From: Sphingomonadaceae bacterium
GTDB taxonomy: Bacteria > Pseudomonadota > Alphaproteobacteria > Sphingomonadales > Sphingomonadaceae
Direction: 5' to 3'
NCBI GenBank assembly: GCA_947442095.1
Contig: CANEVG010000040.1
Coordinates: 1 to 14,475, forward strand
DNA length: 14,475 bases
The notes beneath the pieces are model-generated. The model saw nothing but the letters and a program-made list of their open reading frames with translations, was not told the origin of the DNA and did not search any database. This document shows positions 6,122-13,955 of this stretch, piece by piece; position 1 is the first letter of the stretch; each line of letters starts with the position of its first letter. The position numbers and the translations under genes are program-made.

Positions 6122-7927
6122 ATGCGTTTCCTGTCCCCAACTGCGCTGGCTGCCTCCGCTCTGCTTGCAGCGCTGGCCCCGGTTGCGGCCCAGCAGCTCC
6201 CGACGCCGCCGAGCCCTGCAGGCAGCTATGGCGGGGACGATCTGGACAGTGGCGGCCAGCCCCCTCCCCAGCCTGCCCCATCCCAGCCTGCCCCATCCCA
6301 GCCTGCAGCACCCCTGCCGTCCATGCCGGAAGCGGGTGACGGCGAGCCCGACACGGACAGCTATGCCGAAGCCTACGCAGCGGATCGCATGGCGATGCGT
6401 CCCGAGCTGCCAGAGGAAACACCGGCGGATATCGTCGAGAGCGCGATGAAGGGCGCGCCCGTCACCTCGCTCACCGATGCGCTGCGGCTGGCGTACTGGA
6501 CCTCGCCGCCGCTGCTGGCGCAGCGCGCCACGGTAAGAAGCACCGACTACCGCCTGACCCAGGCCCGCGCGAACTATGGCCCCAAGCTGAACTACAGCCT
6601 CGGCGCCACCTGGCAGCGCGACAAGTTCGACCAGCGCATTGGACAACCGATCGTGCTCTCGGGCTGGACCACGAACGCGTCCGCAGTGCTCACGCAGCCT
6701 CTGTTCACGTTCGGGCGCAACGCCTCGCAAGAGCGGGGCGCGGTAGCGCAGATCGATTTCCAGAAGCAGGTGCTGCGCTCGACCGAGCAGCAGGCGCTGT
6801 TTGATGCCATTGCCGCCTATATCGGTGTGCTGCGCGACCGCGCATCGGTGATCATCGCGAAGGACAACCTCGCCGCGCTCGAACGCCAGCTGAGCGATAA
6901 CCAGGCGCGGCTGCAAGTCCATGAAGTGACCGCAACCGACGTCCAACAGGTCACGACCCGGGTCTCGCTCGGCCGGGCGCAGGTCTATACCGCGCAGCGC
7001 GATGCCGCGTCGAGCGAGGCCGCGTTCCTGCGCATGGTGGGCGTGCCTGCGGGCAATCTTGTGGCACCCAATCCGCTCCGCCTGCCAGTGCGCCAGCTTG
7101 AAGAGGCCTATATCTATGCCGAGCTGCACAGCCCGATCGTGCTGGCCGCGCGGGCGCGCGAGCAGGTCTCGCGCGCGAGCGTCGCAGCGGCGAAGGCCGA
7201 CCTGATGCCGCGTATCGATTTGCAGGGCAGCGCCAGTGTCAGTTCGCAAAGCGCCTATAACGACAGTCTGCGGGCCTATGACACGCGTGCGCAGTTTATC
7301 ATCAGCGGCCCAATTTTCGAGAGCGGGCTGCGCCGCGCCCGCATCGGGGAGGCGATGGCCGCCAATGATGCGGACTGGCGGCTGCTCGATGCCTCGCTGC
7401 GCGAAAACCGCGCCGTGCTGGCAGCGGCGTGGAACGACTGGCAGGCTCAGCAGGCCGCGATTGCCAGTTTCCGCGACGCCGAAGCCGCTGCCCGCCGTGC
7501 CTATGAGGGGGCGATCCTCCAGCAGCGCGCGGGCCTCATCACCACGCTCGACGTCCTCGATCTCGCGCGTGAGCTGCTGGTGGCGCGCAGTAATTCCAAC
7601 ACCGCCATGGCCAACGCCTATCTCGCTAAGGCCCGCCTGCTGGCGGCGGCCGGTGCGCTCGAACAGGCATGGCTGATGCCGGACGAGGCACGCTACAACG
7701 CCGACAGGCATTTGCGCGATGTGAAGCGCAATGGCGATATCCCGGTGTTCACCCCGATCCTGCGCGCGGTGGACACCGCCGCGGCCATCGGCGGCATGGC
7801 CACCCGGGCGGTGCGCGATCCAGCCGGTGACCGCGTGGCCGCGCCCATCGTGATCCAGCCGGCCGAAACGCTTGCCGGACCATCGGTCTACAACCCCCCT
7901 CCCGGTCAGGCTCCAGCTCCGAGATAA
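6122..7927 (+). CDS. tolC: TolC family outer-membrane channel of the type I system, with long N- and C-terminal extensions
   Basis: Outer-membrane factor completing the secretion system. The signal peptide is MRFLSPTALAASALLAALAPVAAQ. The TolC repeat core runs from about residue 116 (LTDALRLAYWTSPPLLAQRATV) to about 517, with the two typical halves (QPLFTFGRN near 200; LMPRIDLQGSASVSSQSAYN and the FIISGPIFESG strand in the second half). At 601 residues it is longer than classical TolC (roughly 450-490). The excess is a Pro/Gln/Ser-rich and acidic linker (about 25-115) and an 84-residue tail ending PPPGQAPAPR. The linker holds a 15-base tandem repeat (6269-6306). The ATG lies 10 bases after the adaptor stop without a strong ribosome site, so coupling to upstream translation is likely. 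No separate promoter is visible. Confidence 0.83.
   Translation: MRFLSPTALAASALLAALAPVAAQQLPTPPSPAGSYGGDDLDSGGQPPPQPAPSQPAPSQPAAPLPSMPEAGDGEPDTDSYAEAYAADRMAMRPELPEETPADIVESAMKGAPVTSLTDALRLAYWTSPPLLAQRATVRSTDYRLTQARANYGPKLNYSLGATWQRDKFDQRIGQPIVLSGWTTNASAVLTQPLFTFGRNASQERGAVAQIDFQKQVLRSTEQQALFDAIAAYIGVLRDRASVIIAKDNLAALERQLSDNQARLQVHEVTATDVQQVTTRVSLGRAQVYTAQRDAASSEAAFLRMVGVPAGNLVAPNPLRLPVRQLEEAYIYAELHSPIVLAARAREQVSRASVAAAKADLMPRIDLQGSASVSSQSAYNDSLRAYDTRAQFIISGPIFESGLRRARIGEAMAANDADWRLLDASLRENRAVLAAAWNDWQAQQAAIASFRDAEAAARRAYEGAILQQRAGLITTLDVLDLARELLVARSNSNTAMANAYLAKARLLAAAGALEQAWLMPDEARYNADRHLRDVKRNGDIPVFTPILRAVDTAAAIGGMATRAVRDPAGDRVAAPIVIQPAETLAGPSVYNPPPGQAPAPR
6269..6306 (+). repeat. 15-base tandem repeat in the tolC-like linker
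   Basis: The unit CAGCCTGCCCCATCC occurs at 6269-6283 and again, identical, at 6284-6298, followed by the first eight bases of a third copy. It encodes repeated Gln-Pro-Ala-Pro-Ser. Being a multiple of three, it can expand or contract without changing frame, altering the length of the periplasmic linker. Confidence 0.85.
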
Positions 7928-8010
7928 AACCCATCAGCAGCCGGCAAGTCCGGAGGGATCAGGCAAAATAGTTCTCGCATCGGCAATCCAGCAGGAGTAG
8001 CGGCGCGGCG

Positions 8011-9975
8011 ATGGACACGAACGCAACTCCGGGTGAAGATTCCGCGCGTGATGGCGGGATTCCCGCGACCGATACGCCGCTGGAGCACGACGCGGCGGAA
8101 GACGGCCACGGTCACCACCCGAAGGAGGGCCTGAGCACTCTGGCGCTCGGCGCGATCGGTGTGGTGTTCGGCGATATCGGCACCTCGCCGCTCTATGCGT
8201 TCAAGGAAACTTTTGTCGGCCACCACCTTATGCAGGTGGATCAGACGCATGTCTTCGGCGTGCTGAGCATCGTGTTCTGGACGATGATCCTGATCGTGAC
8301 GGTGAAGTATCTGTTCATGATCCTGCGCGCAGACAACAAGGGCGAAGGCGGCAGCCTCGCCTTGCTTGCGCTGGTCAGCCGCAGCCTGACCAGCACCCGC
8401 TGGACCTACATCATGTCGGTGCTGGGGCTTACCGCCACGGCGCTGTTCTTCGGCGATGCCATGATAACGCCGGCCGTTTCGGTGCTGTCGGCGGTCGAAG
8501 GGCTGACCGTGGTCCATGCCGGGTTCGAACAGTTCGTGCTGCCGATCGCGATCGCCATCCTGTTCTGCCTCTTCGCGATCCAGTCGCGCGGCACAGCGGC
8601 CATGGGCAAGCTGTTTGGCCCGATCATGGTGATCTATTTCCTGACCATCGCGGTGCTCGGCATTGCCGGGATCATGGAGTCCCCCCAGATCCTTCAGGCA
8701 CTCAATCCGGTCTACGGGTTCTATTTCTTCGCGCACGATCCGCTGATGGCGTTCCTCGCGCTCGGCTCGATGGTGCTAGCGGTGACGGGCGCGGAAGCGC
8801 TCTATGCCGATATGGGCCACTTCGGCCGCCGCGCGATCACGATGGCGTGGCTCTATCTTGCGTTTCCGTGCCTGCTGCTCAACTATCTGGGCCAGGCCGC
8901 CATGATCCTGCACCGCCCGGAAACCGTGGTGAACCCCTTTTTCCTGCTCGCCCCCGAAGCCCTGCGCCTGCCGCTGGTGCTGCTGGCAACGATGGCGACG
9001 GTGATCGCCAGCCAGGCGGTCATTTCGGGCGCATTCTCGGTGTCGCAACAAGCGGTGCAACTTGGCTATCTGCCGCGCATCCGCATCCGCCATACGAGCG
9101 CGAGCGCGGCGGGGCAGATCTATGTGCCCCTCGTCAACTGGACCTTACTGCTGCTGGTGGTGATGCTGGTGCTGGGCTTCCGCACCTCGGGCAACCTCGC
9201 TTCGGCTTATGGCATTGCCAATACCGGCACGATGTTCATCACCTCGTGCATGTTCGGCGTGCTGGCCTTCATGGTGTGGAAATGGCCGCCGCTCGTCGCC
9301 GGGTTCTTCACCGGCCTGTTCCTGCTGATCGACGGGGCCTATTTCTCCTCGAACGTGACCAAGATCCCCGATGGCGGCTGGTTCCCGCTGGTTGGCGCCA
9401 CCATCACCTTCACAATGCTGAGCACCTGGGCGACCGGACGGCGCATCATGCGCGAGCGTCTGGCCGAGGATTCGATGCCGTTTGACCTGTTCCTGAATTC
9501 CGTCTGCCAGAAAGTGCGGCGGGTGGCGGGAACATCGGTGTTCCTTGCCTCGACCGTGGAGGGCATTCCGCCGGCATTGCTCCACAACCTGAAGCACAAC
9601 CACATCCTGCACGACAGAGTGGTGATCCTGACGGTGGAAACGCAAAGCGTGCCGCATGTGCCCCCGGCTCGGCGGCGCGAGGTGGAGGATCTGGGATCCG
9701 GCTTCTACCGCATGATCATACGCATAGGCTTCATGGACGAGGCAGACATTCCCGCCGAGCTCAGCACTGAAGTGCGCGCAGGCGGGCCGTTCAAGCCGAT
9801 GGACACCAGCTATTTCCTCGCCCGCCAGACGCTGATCGCCTCCAAGCGACCCGGCATGGCGCTGTGGCGGGAAAAGCTGTTCGCGTGGATGGTACGCAAC
9901 GCGGAAAGCGCGATGGTATTCTTCCGTCTGCCGACCAACCGGGTGATTGAGCTTGGCAGCCAGTTGGAAATTTGA
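8011..9975 (+). CDS. kup: Kup (KUP/HAK/KT) potassium uptake protein
   Basis: Low-affinity, probably proton-coupled K+ importer of the inner membrane. The KUP signature GVVFGDIGTSPLYAFKE lies at 50-66, about twelve membrane helices follow to roughly residue 455, and a hydrophilic C-terminal domain of about 180 residues completes the 654 (family usually 620-650). Conserved pieces visible include NKGEGGSLALLAL, FFGDAMITPAVSVLSAVEGL, GAEALYADMGHFGRR and ISGAFSVSQQAVQLGYLPR. The first 40 residues are an acidic, His-containing cytoplasmic tail of variable kind. An AGGAG at 7993-7997 is 13 bases from the ATG, longer than ideal, but no better in-frame start is seen. The gene follows tolC on the same strand after 83 bases, with no clear functional link. 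Its 3' end converges with modC. Confidence 0.93.
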   Translation: MDTNATPGEDSARDGGIPATDTPLEHDAAEDGHGHHPKEGLSTLALGAIGVVFGDIGTSPLYAFKETFVGHHLMQVDQTHVFGVLSIVFWTMILIVTVKYLFMILRADNKGEGGSLALLALVSRSLTSTRWTYIMSVLGLTATALFFGDAMITPAVSVLSAVEGLTVVHAGFEQFVLPIAIAILFCLFAIQSRGTAAMGKLFGPIMVIYFLTIAVLGIAGIMESPQILQALNPVYGFYFFAHDPLMAFLALGSMVLAVTGAEALYADMGHFGRRAITMAWLYLAFPCLLLNYLGQAAMILHRPETVVNPFFLLAPEALRLPLVLLATMATVIASQAVISGAFSVSQQAVQLGYLPRIRIRHTSASAAGQIYVPLVNWTLLLLVVMLVLGFRTSGNLASAYGIANTGTMFITSCMFGVLAFMVWKWPPLVAGFFTGLFLLIDGAYFSSNVTKIPDGGWFPLVGATITFTMLSTWATGRRIMRERLAEDSMPFDLFLNSVCQKVRRVAGTSVFLASTVEGIPPALLHNLKHNHILHDRVVILTVETQSVPHVPPARRREVEDLGSGFYRMIIRIGFMDEADIPAELSTEVRAGGPFKPMDTSYFLARQTLIASKRPGMALWREKLFAWMVRNAESAMVFFRLPTNRVIELGSQLEI

Positions 9976-9980
9976 GGAAA

Positions 9981-10013
9981 GAAAACAGGGACTGTCCCCA
10001 TTTATTGTCCCCC
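9981..10013. repeat. REP-like dyad between kup and modC
   Basis: GGGAC-T-GTCCC (9988-9998) is a perfect inverted repeat, and its TGTCCCC arm is repeated at 10006-10012 after a short A/T spacer. The AAAACAGGGACTGTCCCCA form resembles repetitive extragenic palindromes that I recall scattered in many bacterial genomes, often beside REP-associated tyrosine transposases. No transposase gene is present here. It lies in the 26-base junction of two convergent genes and runs into the last codons of modC, where it may also act as a transcript-end hairpin for kup. Confidence 0.5.
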
Positions 10014-10637
10014 AACCTTCATCTCGACCACATGATCCGCCAGCCGCGCCACTTCGGCGCGGTCGTGGCTTACCAGCAGAATCGGCAGCGCCAGTTCGTC
10101 GCGGATACGTTCGATCACGCGAAGGATGGCCTCGCGGCGCTTATCGTCGAGCGCGGTCAGCGGTTCGTCCATCAAAAGGAAGCGCGGGGCCGCCAGCAGC
10201 GCGCGCCCGATGGCAACGCGCTGCGCTTCGCCGCCTGAAAGCGTGCGCGGGCGGCGCTCTAGCAGCGGGCGGATATCGAGGAACGCGCAGGCGTCTTCCA
10301 GCGTGAGCCAGCGCCGTTCGGGCGGCGCGAGCTTGTAGCCATAGAGCAAGTTGTCGCGCACCCGGAAGTGGGGGAACAGGCGCAGGTCCTGAAACACAAT
10401 GCCGCAAGCGCGGTGTTCCGGCGCGAGGTCCACGCCCGCCGCGCTATCGAACACCGCAACCCCGCTTACGGTGATGCATCCCGAGGCTGGCCTGAGCAGC
10501 CCCGCAATCGCCTCCAGCACGCTTGATTTGCCGACGCCCGAAGGCCCGACCAGCGCAGTCACCCCGGCAGGGCTGGCGAAGCGGCAGGCAATGTTGCGCG
10601 TACCCCGGCGCAGCGTGATGTCGATTTCAAAGGACAT
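10002..10637 (-). CDS. modC: Molybdate ABC transporter ATP-binding protein, short form without MOP domain
   Basis: ATPase powering molybdate (or tungstate) uptake with ModB and ModA. From ATG 10637 it has 211 residues: Walker A GPSGVGKSS (31-39), Q-loop in GIVFQDLRLFPH, signature LSGGEAQRVAIGRALL, Walker B LLMDEPLTALD and H-loop LLVSHD. Classical ModC is about 350 residues, with a C-terminal MOP/TOBE domain that binds oxyanion. Here the protein ends right after the ATPase fold (HVVEMK), and its last four codons and TAA lie in the REP-like element. Short ModC proteins exist in sphingomonads as far as I recall, so truncation need not be recent. The start overlaps the modB end by 11 bases and has AGAGG five bases upstream; a GTG at 10643 is an alternative. 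It is the last gene of modABC. Confidence 0.85.
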   Translation of the reverse strand: MSFEIDITLRRGTRNIACRFASPAGVTALVGPSGVGKSSVLEAIAGLLRPASGCITVSGVAVFDSAAGVDLAPEHRACGIVFQDLRLFPHFRVRDNLLYGYKLAPPERRWLTLEDACAFLDIRPLLERRPRTLSGGEAQRVAIGRALLAAPRFLLMDEPLTALDDKRREAILRVIERIRDELALPILLVSHDRAEVARLADHVVEMKVGGQ

Positions 10638-11337
10638 GGTCACCTCTGCCCTGCATCCGGCCTTGTCCCATAGACCGCGTCAGCGCTTCCGAAGCCACCA
10701 GCGCCGCTAGCGAGAGCAGCACCGAGACCACCGCCAGCCGCCACACCGCCGTATCTCCCCCTGGCAATTGCAGCGCGGCATAGATCGCCAGCGGCAAGGT
10801 GCGGGTCTCGTCGGGTATGTTCGAGACGAACGTGATCGTCGCGCCGAACTCGCCCAGCGAGCGCGCGAAGCCGAGCACCACGCCCGCCAGCACGCCCGCT
10901 GAGGCCAGCGGCAGCGTGACGGTGGCGAAAGTGCGCCATGGCCCTGCCCCGAGCGTGCGCGCCGCCGCCTCGAGCCGGGGATCGACCGCCTCCAGCGAAA
11001 GCCGGATCGCGCGCACCATCAGCGGCAGCGCCATGACCGCAGCGGCCAGCGCCGCGCCTGTCCAGCGGAACAGCACGCTCACGCCAAACATCGCCAGCAC
11101 GCGGCCCGCGGGCCCTTCCGGCGCAAAGGCGATCAGCATCAGCCAGCCGACCACCACAGGCGGCAGCACCAACGGCAGATGGACAAGCGCATCGAGCAGG
11201 ATCTTGCCCGGAAAGCGCGCCCGCGCCAGCACCCACGCCAGCGCAAACGCCACCGGCAACACGCCAAGGATCGCCGCGAGGCTGACCTGCAGCGAGAGCA
11301 TCACAATGCCCCATTCCTCAGCGGAAAGCGCCAGCAA
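10627..11337 (-). CDS. modB: Molybdate ABC transporter permease
   Basis: Inner-membrane permease of the molybdate importer. The 236 residues carry about five to six membrane helices and the permease coupling loop EAAARTLGAGPWRTFATVTLPLA (about 123-145). LVHLPLVLPPVVVGWLML (52-68) and the SLGEFGATITFVSNIPDETRTLPLAIY stretch are characteristic of ModB. The start is taken as TTG 11337, two bases after the modA stop. It gives the expected LSAEEWGIVMLSLQVSL beginning; the next in-frame ATG (residue 13) would remove part of the first helix. The modC start lies inside the 3' end, so the three genes form one translationally linked unit. Confidence 0.9.
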   Translation of the reverse strand: MLALSAEEWGIVMLSLQVSLAAILGVLPVAFALAWVLARARFPGKILLDALVHLPLVLPPVVVGWLMLIAFAPEGPAGRVLAMFGVSVLFRWTGAALAAAVMALPLMVRAIRLSLEAVDPRLEAAARTLGAGPWRTFATVTLPLASAGVLAGVVLGFARSLGEFGATITFVSNIPDETRTLPLAIYAALQLPGGDTAVWRLAVVSVLLSLAALVASEALTRSMGQGRMQGRGDHVL

Positions 11338-11339
11338 GT

Positions 11340-12131
11340 TCAGCGCATCCCGAAGCCGAAGCGGGCGAACACCGCCTTGCCCTCGGCCGAGACCAGATAG
11401 CGGCGGAACGCTTCGGCTTCAGGGTTCTTCGAGCGGGCGAGGCGCGCCAGCGGATAAATGATCGGCGTGTGCGCCGCGGCGGGTATCCAGCCCGCGATCC
11501 GCACGGCCGGTTCGGCGCGCGCATCGGTGGCATAGACAATGCCAAGCGGCGCAGCACCCCGCGCCACCAGCGCCAGCGCGGCGCGGACATTCTCGGCGCG
11601 CGCGAGCTGGTCCGCAACACCCGGCCAGACTTTCAGCATGGTCAGCGCCTCGCGTGCATAACGCCCGGCGGGCACGGCATCGGGATCGGCCAGCGCCAGC
11701 CGGCCGCGCATGAGCGCTGCGGCCAGCGGAAAGCCGGGGCGGACATTGAAGCGCGTGCGCGTGCCGGCGCGGGCCACGATCACCAACCGGTTGGTGAGAA
11801 ACGCCGTGCGCGTGCCGGGCGCGATCAACTTGCGCGCCGCGAGATAGTCCATCCACTCCTCGTCCGCCGGAACGAACAAATCGGCGGGCGCCTTGGCCTC
11901 GATCTGCCGCGCCAGCGCCGAGGACGCGGCGAACGAGAGCACCGGGCGCGGATGGCCCTTACTGGCCCAGCCGTCTGCCGCCGCACTCAGGGCTTCCTGC
12001 AGGCTCGATGCCGCCAGCACGACTGGCCCGCGCGGCTGCGCTGCAGCGGATGCGGAGAAGGCCAGCAGGCAGAGCAGCAGGGCAAAGAGGCGGGACAACG
12101 ACGGGCTCCGGTCAGCTATATCCCAAGACAT
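11340..12131 (-). CDS. modA: Molybdate-binding periplasmic protein
   Basis: Solute-binding protein that delivers molybdate to ModB/ModC. From ATG 12131 it has 263 residues. A signal peptide (hydrophobic LFALLLCLLAFSASAAA, cleavage near A31-Q32) precedes the mature chain, which begins with VVLAASSLQEAL. Ligand-region motifs are the ASS of that strand, SFAASSALARQIEAKAPADLFVPADEEWMDYL (66-97), LADPDAVPAGRYAREAL and the GIVYATDA segment. KAVFARFGFGMR is the usual end. A TTG five codons upstream is possible, but the ATG is preferred. Neither has a strong ribosome site. The upstream 78 bases are shared with the divergent DsbA-like gene. I see no modE gene and no recognisable molybdenum-cofactor riboswitch, so how it senses molybdate is not shown here. 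Confidence 0.9.
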   Translation of the reverse strand: MSWDIADRSPSLSRLFALLLCLLAFSASAAAQPRGPVVLAASSLQEALSAAADGWASKGHPRPVLSFAASSALARQIEAKAPADLFVPADEEWMDYLAARKLIAPGTRTAFLTNRLVIVARAGTRTRFNVRPGFPLAAALMRGRLALADPDAVPAGRYAREALTMLKVWPGVADQLARAENVRAALALVARGAAPLGIVYATDARAEPAVRIAGWIPAAAHTPIIYPLARLARSKNPEAEAFRRYLVSAEGKAVFARFGFGMR

Positions 12132-12209
12132 ACAGTAAGCGCCCAAATTGCCTAGAGCGATTCCGGGGCCTATGGCGGCGATCGTCCCACCCCGCCGAAG
12201 GGCTCTGCC

Positions 12210-12899
12210 ATGCGTCTTGTTGCCCCCGTTCTAGCGATCACCGTTCTCACCGCCGCCCTGCTTGCACCGTCCCCAGCCGCGGCGCAGGCCGACACCAGCC
12301 TATGGCACACGGCGGGTAGGGTTGCGCCGGTCGATCCCGCGCGCGAGCCGGTCTATGGCAAGCCCGCTGCCGATTTCAGCCTGATCGTGTGGATCGATCC
12401 GGAATGCCCCTATTGCAAGGATCTGGGCCAGACTCCGGAGAAGGTGGTTGATGGCAGCGGCGGGCAGGTCAATCTGGCGGTGCGCCTCATGCCGCTGTCA
12501 TTCCATGGCCGCGCGGCCTTCATCTCCTCCGCCACCGCGATCTGCATTGGCCAGCAGGTGTCCTCAGCGGGCTATTACCGCTTCCTCGGGCGCTATCTTG
12601 CACTGACGCGGACAAACGGTGCGGGCCTGCCCGAAACCCCGGGCCAATCAACCGAGGCGCTGGCGCGCGAGGCGGGTGTGACCGATCTGGCCGCGCTCGA
12701 TCGCTGCGTCCATGCGCCCGAGACGATCCAGCAGATGGGCCAGGGCTATCAGGCCGCGACCGATGCGGGCGTTGCCGGAACCCCCGCGATCGTGGTGCGC
12801 GACAACCGCACAGGCACCGTCGCGATGGCCGACGGCGCGCTTGGCGCAGACGAAATCACGCGCATGATCCGCACGATGGGCGCCAGATCGGCAAACTAA
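12210..12899 (+). CDS. Secreted DsbA-like thioredoxin-fold protein (CPYC)
   Basis: Periplasmic thiol-disulfide protein. The signal peptide is MRLVAPVLAITVLTAALLAPSPAAAQ. The redox motif C66-P-Y-C69 sits in IVWIDPECPYCKDL, the helical insert follows, and the cis-proline P192 is in VAGTPAIVV. Two more cysteines, C112 and C166, lie in the helical insert and could form a second disulfide. CPYC is the DsbA/DsbC-like version of the motif. The protein has 229 residues, near DsbA size, and lacks a DsbC dimerisation domain. GAAGGG lies seven bases before the ATG. It could be a dedicated DsbA or an oxidoreductase of the type linked to conjugation systems, but no such genes are nearby. It is divergent from modA and convergent with the mipA-like gene; the stops are 16 bases apart, with a small AGCGC/GCGCT dyad (12899-12917) that might end both transcripts. 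Confidence 0.8.
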   Translation: MRLVAPVLAITVLTAALLAPSPAAAQADTSLWHTAGRVAPVDPAREPVYGKPAADFSLIVWIDPECPYCKDLGQTPEKVVDGSGGQVNLAVRLMPLSFHGRAAFISSATAICIGQQVSSAGYYRFLGRYLALTRTNGAGLPETPGQSTEALAREAGVTDLAALDRCVHAPETIQQMGQGYQAATDAGVAGTPAIVVRDNRTGTVAMADGALGADEITRMIRTMGARSAN

Positions 12900-12915
12900 G
12901 CGCGGCCGCCCGGCG

Positions 12916-13803
12916 CTACTTCCAGGTGAAGCGGTACCCGTAGGCAAGGCCGACGCTGAACTGATTGCGGCGGCCGCGCTGGCGGATCAGGGTGCTGTCT
13001 GCCACCACGTTTCCGAGCCGGTCATAGCCCGTGAGCAAGGTGAGCGCGCCGTGCTGGCCGCGATTGCCGAGGGGGCGCGTGAGCGTGCCGCTGATCCCGG
13101 CGGAGACAAGGCCCGAGCCGGTGCTGAAAGGCGCGAGCCCTGCGGCAAGGCCCTGCTGCGGGGTCACGCCGAAATAGACCTGCGTGTACTTCTCGCTGGC
13201 GAAAGTGGAGCGCAGACCCAGCGAATAGCGGAACTTGCCTGCGCGGTCGGAAAAGCGGATCGAGGGTTCGGCGACGACGCCTTCATGCCCGCCGACGCCG
13301 CGCCGGACTTCGGCGCGCAGCGCCACACGGCGGCCAAGAACTCCGGCCGGGCTATATTGCACGAAGCCGCCAAACTCGCCTGCAATGTCGACGTCGCCGA
13401 ACCCGCGCAGCGCTTCGCTGCCGCCGGTGATAAGAAAGGGCGAGCCGCCGTTCGATTCCTGCCGGCCGAAGCGCAGACGGGCGACGGGGCCGATCTTCCA
13501 GCCATCGCGGTTCACCGCGTTCCACCCGAGCCCTTCCTGCACCGAGAAGAAGACTTCGTCCTTGTAGTTCACGCGGATATCCGGAAATACTGAGAACGCC
13601 ATGTCGCTTGAGCCCTGCCACGCCGGGGCGACGATGGGCGCAAAGCCGATGGTGAGCACCCAGGTGGGCTGGGGCGGTGGGCGGCTGGGCCGCATGCCGG
13701 GAGCGGCTGTAGCAGGGGCGGCCGGCGCACTTTGGGCCTTGGCGTGGGGCGCGAGGATCAGCGCAGCGGCGGCGGCGAGCGGCGCGAGAGTGAGGCGTAC
13801 CAT
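12916..13803 (-). CDS. MipA/OmpV family outer-membrane protein
   Basis: Outer-membrane beta-barrel of the MipA/OmpV family. Members have been linked to a murein-synthesis scaffold (MipA) and to porin-like roles; the function here is not known. A signal peptide (MVRLTLAPLAAAAALILAPHAKAQ) is followed by a Pro/Ala-rich linker (about 25-47). Barrel strands alternating polar and hydrophobic residues then start with WVLTIGFAPIVAPAWQGSSDMAFSVFPDIRVNYKDEVFFSV, a recognisable MipA opening. The end YGYRFTWK is aromatic-rich, though the last residue is Lys rather than Phe. The 295-residue length is in range (about 250-290 in the family). AGGAG lies eight bases upstream of the ATG. A short A/T-rich stretch around 13885-13905 may be its promoter. 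Confidence 0.75.
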   Translation of the reverse strand: MVRLTLAPLAAAAALILAPHAKAQSAPAAPATAAPGMRPSRPPPQPTWVLTIGFAPIVAPAWQGSSDMAFSVFPDIRVNYKDEVFFSVQEGLGWNAVNRDGWKIGPVARLRFGRQESNGGSPFLITGGSEALRGFGDVDIAGEFGGFVQYSPAGVLGRRVALRAEVRRGVGGHEGVVAEPSIRFSDRAGKFRYSLGLRSTFASEKYTQVYFGVTPQQGLAAGLAPFSTGSGLVSAGISGTLTRPLGNRGQHGALTLLTGYDRLGNVVADSTLIRQRGRRNQFSVGLAYGYRFTWK

Positions 13804-13934
13804 GTGCCCGGCTCCTGACGGTTGTGTTGTGAAAGTGCAATTGCGGGGCGGCCCTTAACAGAGCGGCCCTGGGAACCGAAGGGGAATACTATATTATTAC
13901 ATTGCTGAGCGAGGCCGAGTCACGGCAGGGTGAT

Positions 13935-13955
13935 GGTCTGGTCCGGGGTCAGACC
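13935..13955 (-). terminator. Possible hairpin at the end of the SMR-like gene
   Basis: GGTCTG (13935-13940) pairs with CAGACC (13950-13955) across nine bases. The stem overlaps the stop codon of the SMR-like gene on the minus strand. No T-run follows, so termination would be weak or Rho-assisted. Confidence 0.35.

Noticed and set aside
6086..7711. 541-residue open frame antisense to the tolC-like gene
   Set aside because: Long antisense frames are common in high-GC genes. Its translation is Arg/Gly/His-rich with no family pattern, while the + strand encodes a clear TolC protein.
7928..8010. Independent terminator or riboswitch between tolC and kup
   Set aside because: Only a weak CCGG/CCGG pairing is visible, without a convincing stem or T-run; a kup promoter could be here but no clear -35/-10 pair is seen.
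11469..12155. 228-residue + strand frame over modA
   Set aside because: Composition is typical of an antisense shadow, and the minus strand encodes an intact ModA with signal peptide and ligand motifs.
12132..12209. Molybdenum-cofactor riboswitch or ModE site upstream of modA
   Set aside because: The divergent gap is only 78 bases, and I see neither a structured leader nor a clear ModE-type palindrome.
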